DNA from: Bacillota bacterium
GTDB lineage: Bacteria > Bacillota > UBA994 > UBA5500
Length of the DNA: 55,500 nucleotides
NCBI GenBank assembly: GCA_023436245.1
Contig: JAEZJZ010000074.1
Coordinates: 1-55,500 of the forward strand
Direction: 5' to 3'
The position numbers were made by a program, and so were the translations under genes. The notes below the pieces were generated by a model, which saw only the letters and a program-made list of their open reading frames with translations, did not search any database and had not been told where the DNA came from. Each line of letters starts with the position of its first letter. The stretch's first letter is position 1. Shown piece after piece: positions 33,453-41,458 of this stretch.

Positions 33453-33602
33453 AGCAGTTCTACGAACTGATGAGGAACCAGCCGATTCTTGGCAAGCAAG
33501 AATCGCTTTATTTGAATCGCAGTTCTACGAACTGCTGAGGTGCAAGCCGATTCTTGGCAAGCAAGAATCGCTTTATTTAGATCGCAGTTCTACGAACTGC
33601 TT
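33453..33602. repeat. Double-hairpin repeats between glmS and acpS
   Basis: Two and a half tandem units: CAGTTCtacGAACTG hairpin, TGAGGTGCAAGCC linker, GATTCTTggcaagcAAGAATC hairpin, then GCTTTATTTAGATCG. Linkers match those in the spc operon (GAGGAACAAGCTGAT and ATCRCCTTATTTRGATC), but the stems differ. This 334-bp gap holds the glmS terminator, these repeats and the AGGTGAGG site of acpS; no other gene is seen. Confidence 0.85.
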
Positions 33603-33652
33603 GGAAAATGATACACTTAGCGGTGATACTTGAGGCGTGGAGGTGAGGCTTC

Positions 33653-34024
33653 GTGATCCTGGGAATTGGGGTCGACATTGCGGAAATCGCACGGATCGCT
33701 GCAGCGCATGAGCGCCATCAGGCCCGCTTCCTAGAGCGGCTGCTGACAGCAGACGAACGGGAACATTGGCAAGCAAGTGGTGCGCGGATCGAGAGCCTAG
33801 CCGGGATCTGGGCGGCCAAAGAAGCCGTATCCAAGGCCCTTGGCACCGGCTTTTCTGGATTTGGTTTGCGTGATGTTGCGATTCTGCATGACGGTCACGG
33901 AAAGCCGGAGGTAAGGCTCTTGGCTGAAGCGCTGCGGTTGGCCGAGAGTCGGGGGATCAAGCACGTTCTGGTGACCATTTCCCATTCCTCTGGGCAAGCA
34001 ATTGCCTTTGCTCTCGCCCAGTGA
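33653..34024 (+). CDS. acpS: Holo-acyl-carrier-protein synthase
   Basis: The 123-residue enzyme transfers phosphopantetheine to acyl carrier protein. It shows the metal-binding GIGVDIAEIARI start, FLERLLTADE, and IWAAKEAVSKALGTGF with the conserved WAAKEA motif, then TISHSSGQAIAFAL. It starts at GTG after GGAGGTGAGG. The acpS-lipoprotein-alr-ndoAI-ndoA order equals that of B. subtilis. Repeat clusters lie on both sides. Confidence 0.94.
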   Translation: MILGIGVDIAEIARIAAAHERHQARFLERLLTADEREHWQASGARIESLAGIWAAKEAVSKALGTGFSGFGLRDVAILHDGHGKPEVRLLAEALRLAESRGIKHVLVTISHSSGQAIAFALAQ

Positions 34025-34030
34025 CGCGCG

Positions 34031-34176
34031 AGACCGTGAGTTGCTGAGGTACAAGCCGATTCTTGGCAAGCAAGAATCGCTTTATTCAGATCGAAACTCC
34101 GTGAGCTGCTGAGGTACAAGCCGATTCTTGGCAAGCAAGAATCGCTTTATTTAGATCGCAACTCCGTGAGTTGCTG
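34031..34176. repeat. Double-hairpin repeats between acpS and the lipoprotein gene
   Basis: Two units of the same family: GAGTTGCTGAGGTACAAGCC, the identical GATTCTTggcaagcAAGAATC hairpin, CGCTTTATTyAGATCG, and an AACTCcgtGAGTT hairpin. The central hairpin is identical to that at 33.5 kb, whereas the outer hairpin changed from CAGTTC/GAACTG to AACTC/GAGTT. Confidence 0.85.
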
Positions 34177-34203
34177 GAGTTGCTGGAGTTGCTGGAGTTG
34201 CTG
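34168..34203. repeat. Four perfect copies of a 9-bp tandem repeat
   Basis: GAGTTGCTG is repeated four times without change at the end of the hairpin-repeat cluster. It probably arose by slippage from the repeat's own GAGTTGCTG edge. Confidence 0.85.
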
Positions 34204-34229
34204 GGGTGTTAGCTTGTCCTCCGGAGCAT

Positions 34230-34252
34230 AGAATAGTCCTATCAACTATTCT
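34230..34252. promoter_or_regulatory. Dyad upstream of the lipoprotein gene
   Basis: AGAATAGT and ACTATTCT (8 bp each, perfect) flank a 7-base loop, 24 bp before the lipoprotein start. It could be an operator or an mRNA hairpin. No clear promoter accompanies it. Confidence 0.4.
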
Positions 34253-34275
34253 GCACACAAGGGGGCACCGCACTC

Positions 34276-34884
34276 ATGGCACATCACAGCACGATCAGAT
34301 GCTTGGCTCTGTCGCTCCTCTCCTTTTTGCTCCTGGTCGGTTGCCACGCGCAGGCTACGCCTGAGCAGTTTCAAGTCTTGTTTCTCCGCCAGCTAGATCA
34401 GGCCCATTCTTACCAAGCTGACTTCAGGTTGGAGAGCGCTGGACGGGATTTGCTGGTCAGGCAGTGGTATCGGGCGCCTGGTCTGCTCCGGACAGATGTA
34501 CTGGAAGACAATCAGGCCACCTTTCGCTTCATCTATGATCAAACCACCCTGCGAGTGATTCATCTGGCTTCCGGGCAGCAGCAACAGGTAACCCTGACTG
34601 CTGGTAACGAGCTTTTCGTCAGTCCCCTAATGCTTGACTGCTGTCGCCAGGCGAGTCAGTCCACCTGGCGACCGGCGGGCGAGCGGGCCTACGTCAGCGA
34701 CTTCACTTGGACGGCAACCGATAACCAGCAAAAAAGTGGGCGCTTGACGGTTGATGCCGCCACGCTGTTGCCCCTCGAACTTGAACTCATCTGGCCCGAC
34801 CAGGAACTCGTCCGCATCACACTGCAGCAGATGCTGCTTAATCCGACTCTGGACGAGGCCCTCTTTTCCGAGACAGGCCGTTAG
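34276..34884 (+). CDS. Lipoprotein, YdcC/LolA-like
   Basis: The 202-residue protein has a lipoprotein signal peptide with lipobox LLVGC (Cys at about residue 23). The mature part is rich in beta-strand pattern (SYQADFRLESAGRDLLVRQW, FRFIYDQTTLRVIHL, LTVDAATLLPLELELIW), like the LolA-type outer-membrane-lipoprotein-sorting fold. Position between acpS and alr matches B. subtilis ydcC, implicated in sporulation-related functions there. Function here is not established. Confidence 0.75.
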   Translation: MAHHSTIRCLALSLLSFLLLVGCHAQATPEQFQVLFLRQLDQAHSYQADFRLESAGRDLLVRQWYRAPGLLRTDVLEDNQATFRFIYDQTTLRVIHLASGQQQQVTLTAGNELFVSPLMLDCCRQASQSTWRPAGERAYVSDFTWTATDNQQKSGRLTVDAATLLPLELELIWPDQELVRITLQQMLLNPTLDEALFSETGR

Positions 34885-34957
34885 TGACCTGAAGAGCAGA
34901 ATCGGCGCCGTCGGGCCAAGACCCGATCGCCCGTTGTGACGGGCAGGAGGTAACCAA

Positions 34958-36121
34958 ATGTACCAACAAGTACGCCCAACCTGGGCGGAGATCAACCTAG
35001 ATCATCTGGCCAACAACGTAGGGGTGGTGCGCCGCTTACTGCCCAAGGACTGCGAGATTTTTGCCGTGGTCAAGGCAGACGGTTACGGGCATGGCGCAGC
35101 TATGGTGGCGCAGACAGCACTCTTGTCTGGAGCTAACCGTTTGGCGGTGAGCATTGTGGATGAGGCTTGGGAGCTCCGGCGGGCCGGCATCGCTGCCCCT
35201 ATTCTGGTTCTCGGTTATACGCCGGCCGATCAAGGTGAGTTGGCAGCTCGTCTTGGACTGAGCCTCACCGTTTACGACCTCGACAATGCCCGTGGGTTGG
35301 CTTTGGCAGCTTTGCGTAGCCACCGGCCGCTGCGAACTCATCTCAAGGTCGACACTGGCATGGGGCGATTGGGCGTGCTGTCGGAGGCCGCTCTTGCGGT
35401 TGCAGAACAACTGTCGTTGCTTCCCGGATGCGAGTTGGAGGGGGTCTACACCCACTTGGCTCGTGCTGATGACCTGGATCCGGCTCCGACGGAACACCAA
35501 CTGACTCTCTTTTCGCGCGTGCTGCAGGATCTTGCGGAGCGAGGCATTCGCCCCCCTCTTATTCATGCGGCCAACAGCGCCGCTGCCCTCAGGTTTCCGC
35601 ACGCCCGCTTCAATGCCGTCCGCCTCGGGCTGACGATGTATGGTCTGCATCCACATCCTCTATTTGGCGCTCGAGACAACCTGCTGCCCGTGATGAGCCT
35701 GAAGACAACTGTGTCCAACGCCAAGTGGGTGCCGGCCGGAACCCCCTTGAGCTATGGCGGCCACTACGTGACCGACCGACCCAGCTACATTGTGACTCTG
35801 CCTGTCGGCTACGGCGACGGCTACACCAGACTACTCACCGGCAAGGCGCATGCGTTGCTCCATGGACGCGACATTCCGATTGTCGGCGCGATCTGCATGG
35901 ACCAGTGCATGGCCGATGCCACGGCGGTGCCGACAGCCGAGATCGGTGATGAGGTCATCCTCTGGGGCTCCCAGGACGGTCAGCAAATAACTGTTGAACA
36001 GATTGCTGAGCAGATAGGCACCATCAATTACGAAGTGATCTGCATGGTCAGCAAACGGGTCCCCCGCATCTTTTTTCGGCATGGCCAAATCGTGGACGTG
36101 CGCACCTTGCTCGGTCGCTAG
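34958..36121 (+). CDS. alr: Alanine racemase
   Basis: The 387-residue PLP enzyme makes D-alanine for peptidoglycan. The PLP lysine lies in AVVKADGYGHGA (K39), the family block THLKVDTGMGRLG follows, and the catalytic tyrosine region is LSYGGHYVT; PVGYGDGY and GAICMDQCM are also present. AGGAGGTAACC precedes the ATG. A TGAGACTTGACGC-type inverted-repeat element begins four bases after the stop. Confidence 0.96.
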   Translation: MYQQVRPTWAEINLDHLANNVGVVRRLLPKDCEIFAVVKADGYGHGAAMVAQTALLSGANRLAVSIVDEAWELRRAGIAAPILVLGYTPADQGELAARLGLSLTVYDLDNARGLALAALRSHRPLRTHLKVDTGMGRLGVLSEAALAVAEQLSLLPGCELEGVYTHLARADDLDPAPTEHQLTLFSRVLQDLAERGIRPPLIHAANSAAALRFPHARFNAVRLGLTMYGLHPHPLFGARDNLLPVMSLKTTVSNAKWVPAGTPLSYGGHYVTDRPSYIVTLPVGYGDGYTRLLTGKAHALLHGRDIPIVGAICMDQCMADATAVPTAEIGDEVILWGSQDGQQITVEQIAEQIGTINYEVICMVSKRVPRIFFRHGQIVDVRTLLGR

Positions 36122-36124
36122 TAG

Positions 36125-36195
36125 GGCGTCAAGTCTCAAACGATATAGTTCAGGGTCTACTGATGCCCGAAATCAGTTGGACTGAGACTTGACGC
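36125..36195. repeat. Inverted-repeat element GGCGTCAAGTCTCA, copy 3
   Basis: This 71-bp copy lies in the opposite orientation to the two near 27.7 kb: its right arm TTGGACTGAGACTTGACGC corresponds to their left arm. The core has diverged, but the arms are almost identical. It abuts the alr stop codon and could serve as its transcription terminator by folding. Confidence 0.8.
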
Positions 36196-36345
36196 ATCCT
36201 TCGGTTGACAGAGTATTAGACAGCGTTCGCATTCGACAGCGTTCTTAGTCGGGTCGAATGCCGTCGAGGAGGAGATCGACAGCAATCTTCCCGATGTCGA
36301 TGCATAATACTGCCACTTTGTTAACACAATTGTAGCGTGGTAATA

Positions 36346-36351
36346 TATAAT
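36346..36351 (+). promoter_or_regulatory. Probable -10 of the mazEF-type module
   Basis: TATAAT is perfect. The best -35 is TTAACA at 36321-36326, with a long 19-bp spacer. It lies 48 bp before the antitoxin start. Confidence 0.5.
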
Positions 36352-36398
36352 GAAGTATAGCATGGGGTGGATCAGGCGAGTTTACTGGGGGTGTTGGC

Positions 36399-36683
36399 TT
36401 GGCGCAGACTAAACGAATCATGATCAGTCTCCCGGATGCCCTGCTGCAGGAAGTAGACGGGCTGGTCGCTGCAGAGAACCGCAATCGCAGCGAGCTGATC
36501 CGCGAGGCGATGAGTCTTTATCTGCAGGAGATGAGGAAACAACGCATCAGAGAGCAGCTAAAACAGGGCTATTTGGAAATGGCCCGCACCAATCTGGTCC
36601 TGGCGGAAGAGGCACTGGTGGCCGAGAACGAAGTGGAGCAGTCCCTCTGGTCCAGACAGTTGGTTGGTGAGAAGAAGTCGTGA
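36399..36683 (+). CDS. ndoAI: Antitoxin EndoAI (MazE-type, ribbon-helix-helix)
   Basis: The 94-residue protein has an N-terminal ribbon-helix-helix DNA-binding domain (KRIMISLPDALLQEVDGLVAAENRNRSELIREAM) and an acidic C-terminal helix that should bind the toxin. It starts at TTG after GGGGGTG. The stop overlaps the toxin start by four bases. It is expected to repress its own promoter together with the toxin, as RHH antitoxins do. Confidence 0.9.
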   Translation: MAQTKRIMISLPDALLQEVDGLVAAENRNRSELIREAMSLYLQEMRKQRIREQLKQGYLEMARTNLVLAEEALVAENEVEQSLWSRQLVGEKKS

Positions 36684-37030
36684 TTGTGAAGAGAGGCGAC
36701 GTCTATTTTGCCGATCTCAATCCTGTGGTCGGCTCTGAGCAGGGCGGCATGCGACCTGTTCTGGTGATTCAGAATGATGTTGGCAACAAGTACAGTCCGA
36801 CCGTGATCGTGGCTGCCATCACCTCACAAATCGACAAGGCCAAACTACCCACCCATGTGGAGGTTTCCATCGAAGAAAGCTCTCTCGACAAGAATTCGGT
36901 CGTGCTGCTGGAACAGATTCGGACGATCGATAAACAACGACTGGCGCAGAAGGTTACCCACCTGGAGGCTGACTCCATGGAGCGAGTAAATGAGGCGCTG
37001 GAGATCAGTCTGGGCTTGATTCCCTTCTGA
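36680..37030 (+). CDS. ndoA: mRNA interferase EndoA (MazF)
   Basis: The 116-residue toxin is very like B. subtilis EndoA: MIVKRGDVYFADLNPVVGSEQGG, then RPVLVIQNDVGNKYSPTVIVAAITSQ and VVLLEQIRTIDKQRL. It cleaves single-stranded mRNA at short specific sequences; Bacillus EndoA cuts UACAU. The catalytic Arg and Thr of the family (RTID and AITSQ) are kept, so it should be active. It starts at GTG. Confidence 0.94.
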   Translation: MIVKRGDVYFADLNPVVGSEQGGMRPVLVIQNDVGNKYSPTVIVAAITSQIDKAKLPTHVEVSIEESSLDKNSVVLLEQIRTIDKQRLAQKVTHLEADSMERVNEALEISLGLIPF

Positions 37031-37055
37031 CGGGTCCCATCCGGGGCCCGTTTTT
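37030..37055 (+). terminator. Terminator after ndoA
   Basis: An ACGGGTCCC/GGGGCCCGT stem with a 4-base loop is followed by five T residues. It begins at the last base of the ndoA stop codon. Confidence 0.88.
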
Positions 37056-37216
37056 GCTGTGGCATCCCGGGTGACGCGCAGGAATAGACTAACATCTGAC
37101 GAACTTATTGATTGAAGAATTCTGGCCCGATATGCCACAGAGTGTTTAGGGGGCCCTGGGCGGATGGAACCGTCTCTGCTCGCAGGCCCACCACAAGTGA
37201 GGGAGAGGGAGATTGC

Positions 37217-38206
37217 ATGTATCTGACGTGTTTTCCCAGGGTGGAACTGGCTATCCTTCCTACAGCCTTGCAGCCGTTGCCACGGTTCAGTGCAGCCATT
37301 GGCGGTAAGGTCGAGATTTGGATTAAGCGTGACGACAATACCGGCCTGGCGCTGGGCGGAAACAAGGCCCGGAAACTCGAGTTTCTGCTGGCAGATGCGT
37401 TGGCACAAGGTTGTGACACCCTGATCACTGCAGGCGGCCCCCAGAGCAACCATTGTCGCATGACGGCGGCGGCAGCGGCCAAGGTGGGCCTTTGCTGCCA
37501 CCTAGTCTTCAACAGTCGGCGGTTTGACCTTGATCAGGGGAACCTGCTCCTGGACGAACTCCTGGGCGCGGTACCGCATTTTTGTCCTGGGACCACCGAC
37601 ATTTCCCGGGAAATGTCGATCGTTGCCGATGAGTTGATCGCTGCCGGGCACCGCCCTTATCTGATTCCGATCGGCGGTTCCACCGCCGTAGGCGCTGTCG
37701 GGTACGTGGCGGCAGTGCGGGAGCTGATGCAGCAAGCTGACGAACAGGGTGCGGAATTTGCCGCATTCGTGCACGCAACCGGTTCAGGCGGGACGCAAGC
37801 CGGTCTTGTCGCTGGTACCCTACTGCACCATTTGTCGAACGAGGTGTTGGGAGTCAGTGTCAATCGCCTCTCGGCAGTGCTAGAACCACAGGTCAAGCAA
37901 ACTCTACAGGACTTCTATCAGTTGGTGGACGTTGAGGCCCCTGCTGCATGGCCGGTGGTCGTGGACGATAGTTTCGTCGGCAGAGGCTACGGGCTGCCGA
38001 CCGAGGAATCCACAGCCGCGTTGAGACTGATGGCCAAGGTAGAGGGTATCATCATTGACCCCGTATACACTGCAAAGGGTCTGGCGGGATTGATACACCA
38101 TGTGCGGAATGGACATTGGCCTGTCGGTAGCCAGATTCTCTTCTGGCACACCGGCGGCAGCCCTGCACTTTTCGCAGAACAAGCATTCTGGGAGGTAGAA
38201 AAATGA
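37217..38206 (+). CDS. D-cysteine desulfhydrase / ACC deaminase family enzyme
   Basis: The 329-residue fold-type II PLP enzyme has the PLP lysine in GGNKARKLEFLL, the phosphate-binding GGPQSNHCRM and the GSGGTQAGL loop. These define the D-cysteine desulfhydrase/1-aminocyclopropane-1-carboxylate deaminase group; the substrate cannot be fixed from sequence. The ATG at 37217 follows GAGGGAG; a longer frame to 37112 has no similarity. Its end overlaps the next gene by four bases. The 37056-37216 gap carries a CTGTGGCAT...ATGCCACAG long-range inverted repeat. Confidence 0.85.
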   Translation: MYLTCFPRVELAILPTALQPLPRFSAAIGGKVEIWIKRDDNTGLALGGNKARKLEFLLADALAQGCDTLITAGGPQSNHCRMTAAAAAKVGLCCHLVFNSRRFDLDQGNLLLDELLGAVPHFCPGTTDISREMSIVADELIAAGHRPYLIPIGGSTAVGAVGYVAAVRELMQQADEQGAEFAAFVHATGSGGTQAGLVAGTLLHHLSNEVLGVSVNRLSAVLEPQVKQTLQDFYQLVDVEAPAAWPVVVDDSFVGRGYGLPTEESTAALRLMAKVEGIIIDPVYTAKGLAGLIHHVRNGHWPVGSQILFWHTGGSPALFAEQAFWEVEK

Positions 38207-38913
38207 GCAAACCAATCATTGGCATTACCTGCATGGTCAATCTGCAGGACGGGCGCCAGATGCAAAACGAAACCTATGTACAGGCAGTGCTGAAAGCTGG
38301 TGGCACGCCGGTACTCCTGCCGGCCGTGGAAGACGAGGTCGTAATTGAACGTCACCTGCAGATGATTGATGGACTGCTGGTCTCCGGTGGGCCGGACATT
38401 GATCCGCAACTGTTCGGTGAGCAGCCAATCCCCGCCCTGGGTGCCGTTGTCCCTGTGATGGACCAGTACGAAATGACTTTGCTTCGCCTGGCGCTGGCTG
38501 CCGACAAACCGATCCTTGGCATTTGCCGCGGTGAACAGATACTGAATGCCGCCGCCGGAGGGACCCTGCACCAGGATATCTACAGTAGCCTGGCCAGTTT
38601 GCTCAAGCACCGGCAAGATGCGCCCCGCCCCTTCCGCAGCCATGCCATCACTATCACGGAAGGAACCAAGTTGGCTGCCATCCTCGGCACGACCAAGACG
38701 CTGGTGAACAGCTTCCATCATCAGGCTGTAGCCCAGCCTGCTCCTGGTTTCGTGGTCAGCGCACTTGCGCCGGACGGCATCATTGAGGGTATCGAGAGCA
38801 CATCTCATCGCTTTGTGCTTGGAGTGCAATGGCATCCAGAGGGGATGTGGAATGCCGTCATCAATTATGACCAACTATTTCTAGCCTTCATAGCGGCTGC
38901 AAAGCATGACTGA
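38203..38913 (+). CDS. Gamma-glutamyl-gamma-aminobutyrate hydrolase family protein (peptidase C26)
   Basis: The 236-residue class I glutamine-amidotransferase-like hydrolase has the nucleophile elbow ILGICRGEQ (C108), the oxyanion-hole region LLVSGGPDIDP and the catalytic His and Glu in QWHPEG. It would cleave gamma-glutamyl amides. The start overlaps the upstream gene by four bases and its end overlaps the peptidase gene by eight, indicating a coupled operon for D-amino acid or peptide salvage (inference). Confidence 0.87.
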   Translation: MSKPIIGITCMVNLQDGRQMQNETYVQAVLKAGGTPVLLPAVEDEVVIERHLQMIDGLLVSGGPDIDPQLFGEQPIPALGAVVPVMDQYEMTLLRLALAADKPILGICRGEQILNAAAGGTLHQDIYSSLASLLKHRQDAPRPFRSHAITITEGTKLAAILGTTKTLVNSFHHQAVAQPAPGFVVSALAPDGIIEGIESTSHRFVLGVQWHPEGMWNAVINYDQLFLAFIAAAKHD

Positions 38914-40009
38914 GGTGCGTTGCCGTCTGCGAGAGACCGGCTTGATCATTGGCGATTTGCAGCCGGGGCCATCGAATGCGATCACTGACCTAGCGGGCGT
39001 GCGCGTCGGCCATGCCACGGTTCGATTTGGGGAGGGAGAGCTGTGCCCCGGCCATGGCCCGGCGCGAACCGGCGTCACCGCCATCATCCCGCAGGCAGCC
39101 GATTGCTTTCAGAACAAGCTGGAAGCTGCTGCCTTTGTGATCAACGGCTTCGGCAAGTCCATCGGGCTACCGCAGTTGCAGGAACTGGGACAGCTGGAGT
39201 CACCCATTCTCCTCACCAACACACTGAATGTACCGCGAGTTGCCGACGCCTTGCTGGACTATATGCTGCAGGGGAACCCCGACATCGGCATCCACACAGG
39301 CACAATTAACCTAGTAGTTGGTGAGTGCAATGACGGTTTCCTGAACGACATTCAGGGGCGTCATGTGCACGCAGAGCACGTGATGCAGGCGCTGCAGTCC
39401 GCGGCGACCGGGCCTGTGCAGGAAGGTGACATCGGCGGCGGCACCGGAATGGTGGCCTTTGGCTTCAAGGGAGGCATAGGCACTTCCTCCCGTGTGGTGC
39501 CGTGTGAGCAGGGCGGATTCACAGTGGGTGTGTTGGTGATGTCCAATTTTGGTTCAAGGCGCCAGTTGCTGGTCGGCGGTGCCCCCATCGGCCGGGAGTT
39601 GGCCGACTACCAGGCGGAGCGTGAGGATGATGGCTCCATCATGGTGATTGTGGGTACGGATGCACCCTTGAAGTCTCGCCAACTGCTCCGTCTGGCAAAA
39701 CGAGTCCCCTTTGGGCTGGCACGCACCGGCTCTATTGCCTCCAATGGCAGTGGCGATTTTGCGATTGCCTTTTCTACCAGCCTTTCGCAGCCGCATGGCA
39801 CAACGGTTGATCTGCGTCAGGCGGAGTCACTCACGGAGGATGGCAAGACGATGAGTCTGCTGTTTCAGGCCACAGTGGAAGCAGTCGAAGAGGCGGTACT
39901 CAACTCTCTGTTTGCTGCCCACACTACCAAGGGGCGTGACGGCCATTTGGTGCCGGCATTACCGATTGAGAAGACGTTGGACTTGCTCCGGCGGTTTGGG
40001 CGGGTCTGA
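38906..40009 (+). CDS. P1 family peptidase (DmpA-like beta-aminopeptidase)
   Basis: The 367-residue protein belongs to the self-cleaving N-terminal-nucleophile family that includes DmpA. It shows NAITDLAGVRVGHATV at the N-terminus, GGGTGMVAFGFKGGIGTSSR around the autocleavage region and NFGSRRQLLVGG. These enzymes release D- or beta-amino acids from peptides. Operon context with the D-cysteine desulfhydrase-like gene agrees with such salvage. Confidence 0.87.
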   Translation: MTEVRCRLRETGLIIGDLQPGPSNAITDLAGVRVGHATVRFGEGELCPGHGPARTGVTAIIPQAADCFQNKLEAAAFVINGFGKSIGLPQLQELGQLESPILLTNTLNVPRVADALLDYMLQGNPDIGIHTGTINLVVGECNDGFLNDIQGRHVHAEHVMQALQSAATGPVQEGDIGGGTGMVAFGFKGGIGTSSRVVPCEQGGFTVGVLVMSNFGSRRQLLVGGAPIGRELADYQAEREDDGSIMVIVGTDAPLKSRQLLRLAKRVPFGLARTGSIASNGSGDFAIAFSTSLSQPHGTTVDLRQAESLTEDGKTMSLLFQATVEAVEEAVLNSLFAAHTTKGRDGHLVPALPIEKTLDLLRRFGRV

Positions 40010-40166
40010 TTTATCACATCGCCTGAACTAGCACACTCTAATGGCAATGGGTTTCTGATAATTCAAGGAGTTTGGGCAGGAGATAGCGAATAAGCTGTTA
40101 ATGGACGTGCGCCGAATGTCTGACTCGGCCACCTCCTAACAGCCGCTGCAGTAAGGAGGAGTTTCT

Positions 40167-40670
40167 GTGGCCAAGGCACCGGCTAAGAAAGAGGATGTGA
40201 AACCAAAGGGACAGGGCGCAGGGGTCTTCGGTCAAGGCAAGCCGAAAATTGACCTCGGGAAAGAACTCCTGAAGTGGTCCGTGGTCCCGTTCATGCATCA
40301 GCAAAGGAAGGGAATGATCTTTGCCGCTGCTACGCTCGCGTTCGCGGCTCTAGTCTGGTATGCGGCCGGGCTGGTTTATGCGGTCGTGGCCATTGCCATT
40401 TCCTTGGGCGCTTCGGCCAGCTTCATGTTACCGACCACCTACCGTCTCTGTGAGAACGGAATCGAAATGAGCTCGGCCACTACCTCCACCACTCGCAGGT
40501 GGGCCGTGTTTCGCAAGTATTACCCTGCTGAGGATGGGGTGCTGCTAGCTTACTATCCGCGCAGTGTGCGCGAGAAAGTGGCGCGCGGGCTGTTCTTCTA
40601 CTTTGGCGACATGGACTCCGCCAGAGTCTTGCGGGTCTTGGATGATTGCATCGATGATCCTGATATCTGA
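40167..40670 (+). CDS. Membrane protein with C-terminal PH-like domain (hypothetical)
   Basis: The 167-residue protein has a basic N-terminal tail, two adjacent membrane helices (about residues 49-66 and 69-88) and a C-terminal soluble part (YRLCENGIEM...RWAVFRKYYPAEDGVLLAYYP...FFYFGDMDSARVLRVLDDCI). That part recalls the YcxB/bacterial PH-like fold by pattern only. It starts at GTG after AAGGAGGAG and lies 44 bp before the small SKPVTF gene, so the two form a transcript before the terminator at 41.15 kb. Function unknown. Confidence 0.65.
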   Translation: MAKAPAKKEDVKPKGQGAGVFGQGKPKIDLGKELLKWSVVPFMHQQRKGMIFAAATLAFAALVWYAAGLVYAVVAIAISLGASASFMLPTTYRLCENGIEMSSATTSTTRRWAVFRKYYPAEDGVLLAYYPRSVREKVARGLFFYFGDMDSARVLRVLDDCIDDPDI

Positions 40671-40714
40671 TCGGCCAGCGCGCAAACTACCAATGAAGGA
40701 GTGTGAGAATCAAA

Positions 40715-41104
40715 ATGGCAACCAGACTTGATCCGGTTGATCGGGTTACGCCGGAGCGCCGCGACGAGCTCTTGAAGAAGTTCGTGGATGTGATTGACCG
40801 CTACGGCATGTATGCCCCAGCCGCCTTTTTTATCACCCTGAGCAAACCGGTGACCTTCCTCGGCAGCCAGGCCATGTTCATGTTATCGCCGATAGCGGGC
40901 GTCTTCATCAAGGAAGAACTGATCGAAGACTACGCCCAGTTGATGTCCGATCGCGAGAATGTCGAATACCTCCTGAACATGCTGGAAGAGCGCGAACTGG
41001 AGGGCAGGAAGAAGATGCAGGCCAAACGGCAGGCAGCCGCCGCAGCCAGGACGAAGCCGGATCTCATGACCAGAATCAAGGGCATCTTCCGCAAACCCCA
41101 GTAA
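40715..41104 (+). CDS. Small SKPVTF-motif protein, copy A (hypothetical)
   Basis: The 129-residue protein has a hydrophobic central segment (about residues 34-65) containing TLSKPVTFLGSQAMFMLSP. It is flanked by a charged N-terminal helix and a long basic, Ala/Lys-rich C-terminal tail. A paralogue is at 47196 with the same RYGM...P-A-F...SKPV-S/T-F...SP...EEL-DYA pattern. The ATG at 40715 is preferred; GTG 40703 sits one base after the AAGGAG site. I recognise no named family. The segment could dip into the membrane. Confidence 0.7.
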   Translation: MATRLDPVDRVTPERRDELLKKFVDVIDRYGMYAPAAFFITLSKPVTFLGSQAMFMLSPIAGVFIKEELIEDYAQLMSDRENVEYLLNMLEERELEGRKKMQAKRQAAAAARTKPDLMTRIKGIFRKPQ

Positions 41105-41140
41105 ACACCATGAGACGAGTTCCGCGAACTGCTTCAGTGC

Positions 41141-41167
41141 GAACCCGGGGGCCGGGTTCTTTTCTTT
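41141..41167 (+). terminator. Terminator after small protein A
   Basis: A GAACCCGG/CCGGGTTC stem is followed by TTTTCTTTG. The sequence just before it (AGTTCcgcGAACTGCTTCAGTGCGA) is related to the double-hairpin repeat, so the repeat seems to have been adopted as a terminator. Confidence 0.85.
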
Positions 41168-41374
41168 GTCGAGCCTTGTCAGAATAGCTGCATGGATCTC
41201 GACAGTCTGCAGAGACTAGAGAAAGGAAGGGTATGGGTATGCCTGAGGCCCAGCCCCAACTTTCCTGCAAAAAAGCGCAAGAAAACTTCGTCTACTGCAG
41301 GATTCGACAAATGTGTAGCGTATACATAATACTGCACAGCATTCGTCGCTGGGCAACTTTTTGTGCTAGTACTA

Positions 41375-41404
41375 TTCACCGCTAGCAGAAAAGTTTGATA
41401 TAAT
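41375..41404 (+). promoter_or_regulatory. Promoter of mutL-like copy A
   Basis: A perfect -10 TATAAT (41399-41404) has a weaker TTCACC (41375-41380) 18 bp upstream. The ATG follows 55 bp after the -10. The 41168-41374 stretch shows no gene; a second possible -10 (CATAAT at 41325) lies in it. Confidence 0.65.
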
Positions 41405-41458
41405 ACTCGAGTGGTCTATGCTCACCTTACTCTGCCGATAAAGGAGGAAAAACCAAAG

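Noticed and set aside
37056..37216. T-box or SAM riboswitch before the D-cysteine desulfhydrase gene
   Set aside because: The GGATGGAACCG sequence is only superficially T-box-like; the AGGGTGGNACCGCG box and a terminator are missing, and no S-box core is present.
41168..41458. Cobalamin riboswitch upstream of mutL-like copy A
   Set aside because: A B12 link made it worth looking for, but the conserved B12-box pattern (GCCACTG with its neighbours) is not seen here or upstream of modules B and C.
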